A DNA stretch of 35,646 nt from Euryarchaeota archaeon RBG_19FT_COMBO_69_17 (lineage in GTDB: Archaea; Thermoplasmatota; Thermoplasmata; RBG-16-68-12), in the NCBI GenBank assembly GCA_001800825.1, contig MGWD01000066.1:844-36489 (forward strand), written 5' to 3'. The notes beneath the pieces are model-generated. The model worked only from the letters and a program-made list of their open reading frames with translations. It did not search any database and had not been told where the DNA came from. Position 1 is the stretch's first letter, and every line of letters starts with the position of its first letter. Position numbers and translations under genes: made by a program. Shown in pieces: positions 33,832 through 35,646 of this stretch.

Positions 33832-34135
33832 GCATCACGCCGGGCGCGATTACCACATACGATGCATTGTTCGTGGGCCATGGCAACCTGCGCGTGACGA
33901 CCAGCCCGCGCTGTCCGCGACAACCTTCTGAGAGAGGTCCTGCGGGACGAAGTCAGGGGACGTGGCAGCCGATGGCACTAGGAAACCAGCAAGACAGATG
34001 GCCTCGTGCTCGGCAACGTCACTACGGCCATAGACCGCACGTGTGACTTCGAGTGTGTTGAAGCTAGGGCACGTATGCCGCGCCTCCAGAAAAGTCTAAG
34101 TATCCTATGTCCGATTAACCTAATGGGTTGAGGGT

Positions 34136-35053
34136 GTGTGGACACCTGACGATCTCGATATTCGGATAGTAAAAGAGCTTGCGTCTCCTAGTTCGTTCCA
34201 GTGGGACGTCCACATCTCCTATGCGCACGTGGCCGCGGGACTCCACGTCGACGAAGAGACGGTCCGACACCGGCTGCAGCACATGAACGACGTCCGGTTC
34301 CTACGGGGTTGGCAGCTCATGCTCAATCCGGCTCTGCTTGGCCGGGAGGCGGCAATCGTAGAGCTTCGTGTCGGTGGCGCGGAATCCAAGCCCGATGTGA
34401 TTTCGCGACTGAAACTCCTTGAGGGCGTGATGCTCATCGACGACTTCTACGGCAAGGAGCTCGCCGTACTCACCTTGTACGAGAACCCGTCGACTCTGGA
34501 AAGGCAGGTTCGGCTGTTCGCCTCCCTGTGCGGTGGCCCGATACCGGTCTCGTGGAAACTCGTGTTCCCTCCTTGCGACCTGATCCCTACGAGGACGGAC
34601 TGGGGGATCATGCAGGCGCTGCGGAGGGACGGGAGAGGGAGGCTCTCGGACGTCGCCCGCGCCCTGCGACTTTCGACTCGGACGGTCAAGAGGCGAATGA
34701 CCGGGCTGGTCGATGGGAATGCCTTCTATCTGGACCCCATCCTAGACCTCGGGAACGTCGGCGGGGTCCGATGCCGATTCTGGATCACATCCGAAGCGAG
34801 CTGGAAGCAGGCGGTCGACAAGACGATTCTATCCGGGCTCCAGAGGATCATCTCGACGCACACGGCGCCGCAGGAATACTCCCTTGTCGTCGCCCACCTC
34901 TCCAATCTCTCAGAGGTCCAAGAGAGGTTGCTATGGATGAGACAGCTGAGGGGCGTTCGGGAGGTCCGGTCGACCATTGAGGTCGAACATATCCATGTTC
35001 AAGAGTGGGTTGAAGGCGAGATTGAGAAGCGATTGTCGGCGTTCGCGACCTAG
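34136..35053 (+). CDS. Lrp/AsnC-like dual-HTH transcriptional regulator
   Basis: SYAHVAAGLHVDEETVRHRLQHM and GIMQALRRDGRGRLSDVARALRLSTRTVKRRMTGL HTHs. Confidence 0.75.
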   Translation: MWTPDDLDIRIVKELASPSSFQWDVHISYAHVAAGLHVDEETVRHRLQHMNDVRFLRGWQLMLNPALLGREAAIVELRVGGAESKPDVISRLKLLEGVMLIDDFYGKELAVLTLYENPSTLERQVRLFASLCGGPIPVSWKLVFPPCDLIPTRTDWGIMQALRRDGRGRLSDVARALRLSTRTVKRRMTGLVDGNAFYLDPILDLGNVGGVRCRFWITSEASWKQAVDKTILSGLQRIISTHTAPQEYSLVVAHLSNLSEVQERLLWMRQLRGVREVRSTIEVEHIHVQEWVEGEIEKRLSAFAT

Positions 35054-35447
35054 CTGATGTCGGGCCGGGCTCGTCCGGCTCGCGGGTCATGACCGAATCC
35101 CGCGAAGCAGACCAAGTACGCATTGCAATCCTTCGCGATGAACGCCTCGATTCCGCTCCGTATCTCGCCCACATTTTCCTGGAATCCGATGCTCGCCTAC
35201 CACTATCGCGTACGATTTGGCCGTCCGCGCGGACGTCACGCGCCGGCAAAGACCGCGCGACCACCGAGCGCGGTCGCGACACCCCGACGCATGACCGCGG
35301 CCTCAGAAACCCCCGCATGCGGAACTACACATCTGTTCATTTGGAAGACGCGTGGCGGGTCCGAATCGGGCCGAGTTTCTCTTGCGGTCCGGCCTATGCC
35401 TGGGCCGCGAAGAAAAAGGTTTTGTCCAGCCCGCTGAATACCTCCGC

Positions 35448-35646
35448 GTGGACATTGGGGTGGACGTTGGCGGCACGTTCACAGATTTCGTGGGCTTCCG
35501 GGGTCGCGACGTCGTAACGACAAAACTCCTATCCACCCCGAAGCCGGCGAGCGCGATCCTCCGAGGATTCCGCGATCTCCACGCGGACGGAATGGTCCAC
35601 GGCACGACCGTCGCGACGAACGCGATTCTGGAGCGGCGGGGCGCCA
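35448..35646 (+). CDS. Hydantoinase A/oxoprolinase N-terminus, runs off the window end
   Basis: VDIGVDVGGTFTDFVGFRGRDVVTTKLLSTPKPASAILRGFRDLHADGMVHGTTVATNAILERRGA. Confidence 0.88.
   Translation, partial: MDIGVDVGGTFTDFVGFRGRDVVTTKLLSTPKPASAILRGFRDLHADGMVHGTTVATNAILERRGA

Noticed and set aside
35060-35440. Short overlapping ORFs between the Lrp-like regulator and the hydantoinase gene
   Set aside because: No family resemblance and inconsistent codon usage; likely intergenic or decayed sequence.
1-35646. CRISPR array, rRNA or tRNA genes
   Set aside because: No regularly spaced repeats and no recognisable tRNA/rRNA signatures found by eye.

Overview
High-GC archaeal chromosome segment. It carries a glycerol-1-phosphate dehydrogenase (EgsA), CDP-archaeol synthase (CarS), SepF, UPF0216, UPF0179, a RIO kinase and an archaeal-type PolB, and is probably from a Thermoplasmatota-like euryarchaeon (inference only). 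Most of the centre (about 2.7-28.6 kb) is a compact core: TspO, LysE, a TIM-barrel isomerase, an intein-bearing divergent family-B DNA polymerase, YceI, ExoVII (xseAB), pyrE, carS, three RAD55/KaiC-like ATPases, SepF, a type-II ferredoxin-NADP reductase-like flavoprotein, HAD, PUA, a large TPR protein, EgsA, RIO, UPF0179 and MoeA/MoaB. Accessory DNA lies at the left end (1-2.4 kb; several toxin-antitoxin-like pairs), at 5.2-7.3 kb (nucleotidyltransferase, DUF8156-like/VapB fusion, VapC, GNAT) and at 28.7-35.4 kb (truncated metallophosphoesterase, candidate toxin/wHTH pair, transposase, Big_5 + DUF3494 surface-protein operon with unannotated small genes, Lrp-like regulator). The strongest observations are: (i) a 201-aa mini-intein in motif B of a PolB with a variant motif C, lying in a tract of foreign-looking codon usage that extends asymmetrically into the exteins; (ii) three RAD55-like ATPases sharing a non-canonical G-[TA]-M-K-T Walker A; (iii) several well-defined palindromic or direct-repeat operator candidates; (iv) a small-protein operon downstream of a DUF3494 protein. 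All identifications are from reading the translations; no database search was run.
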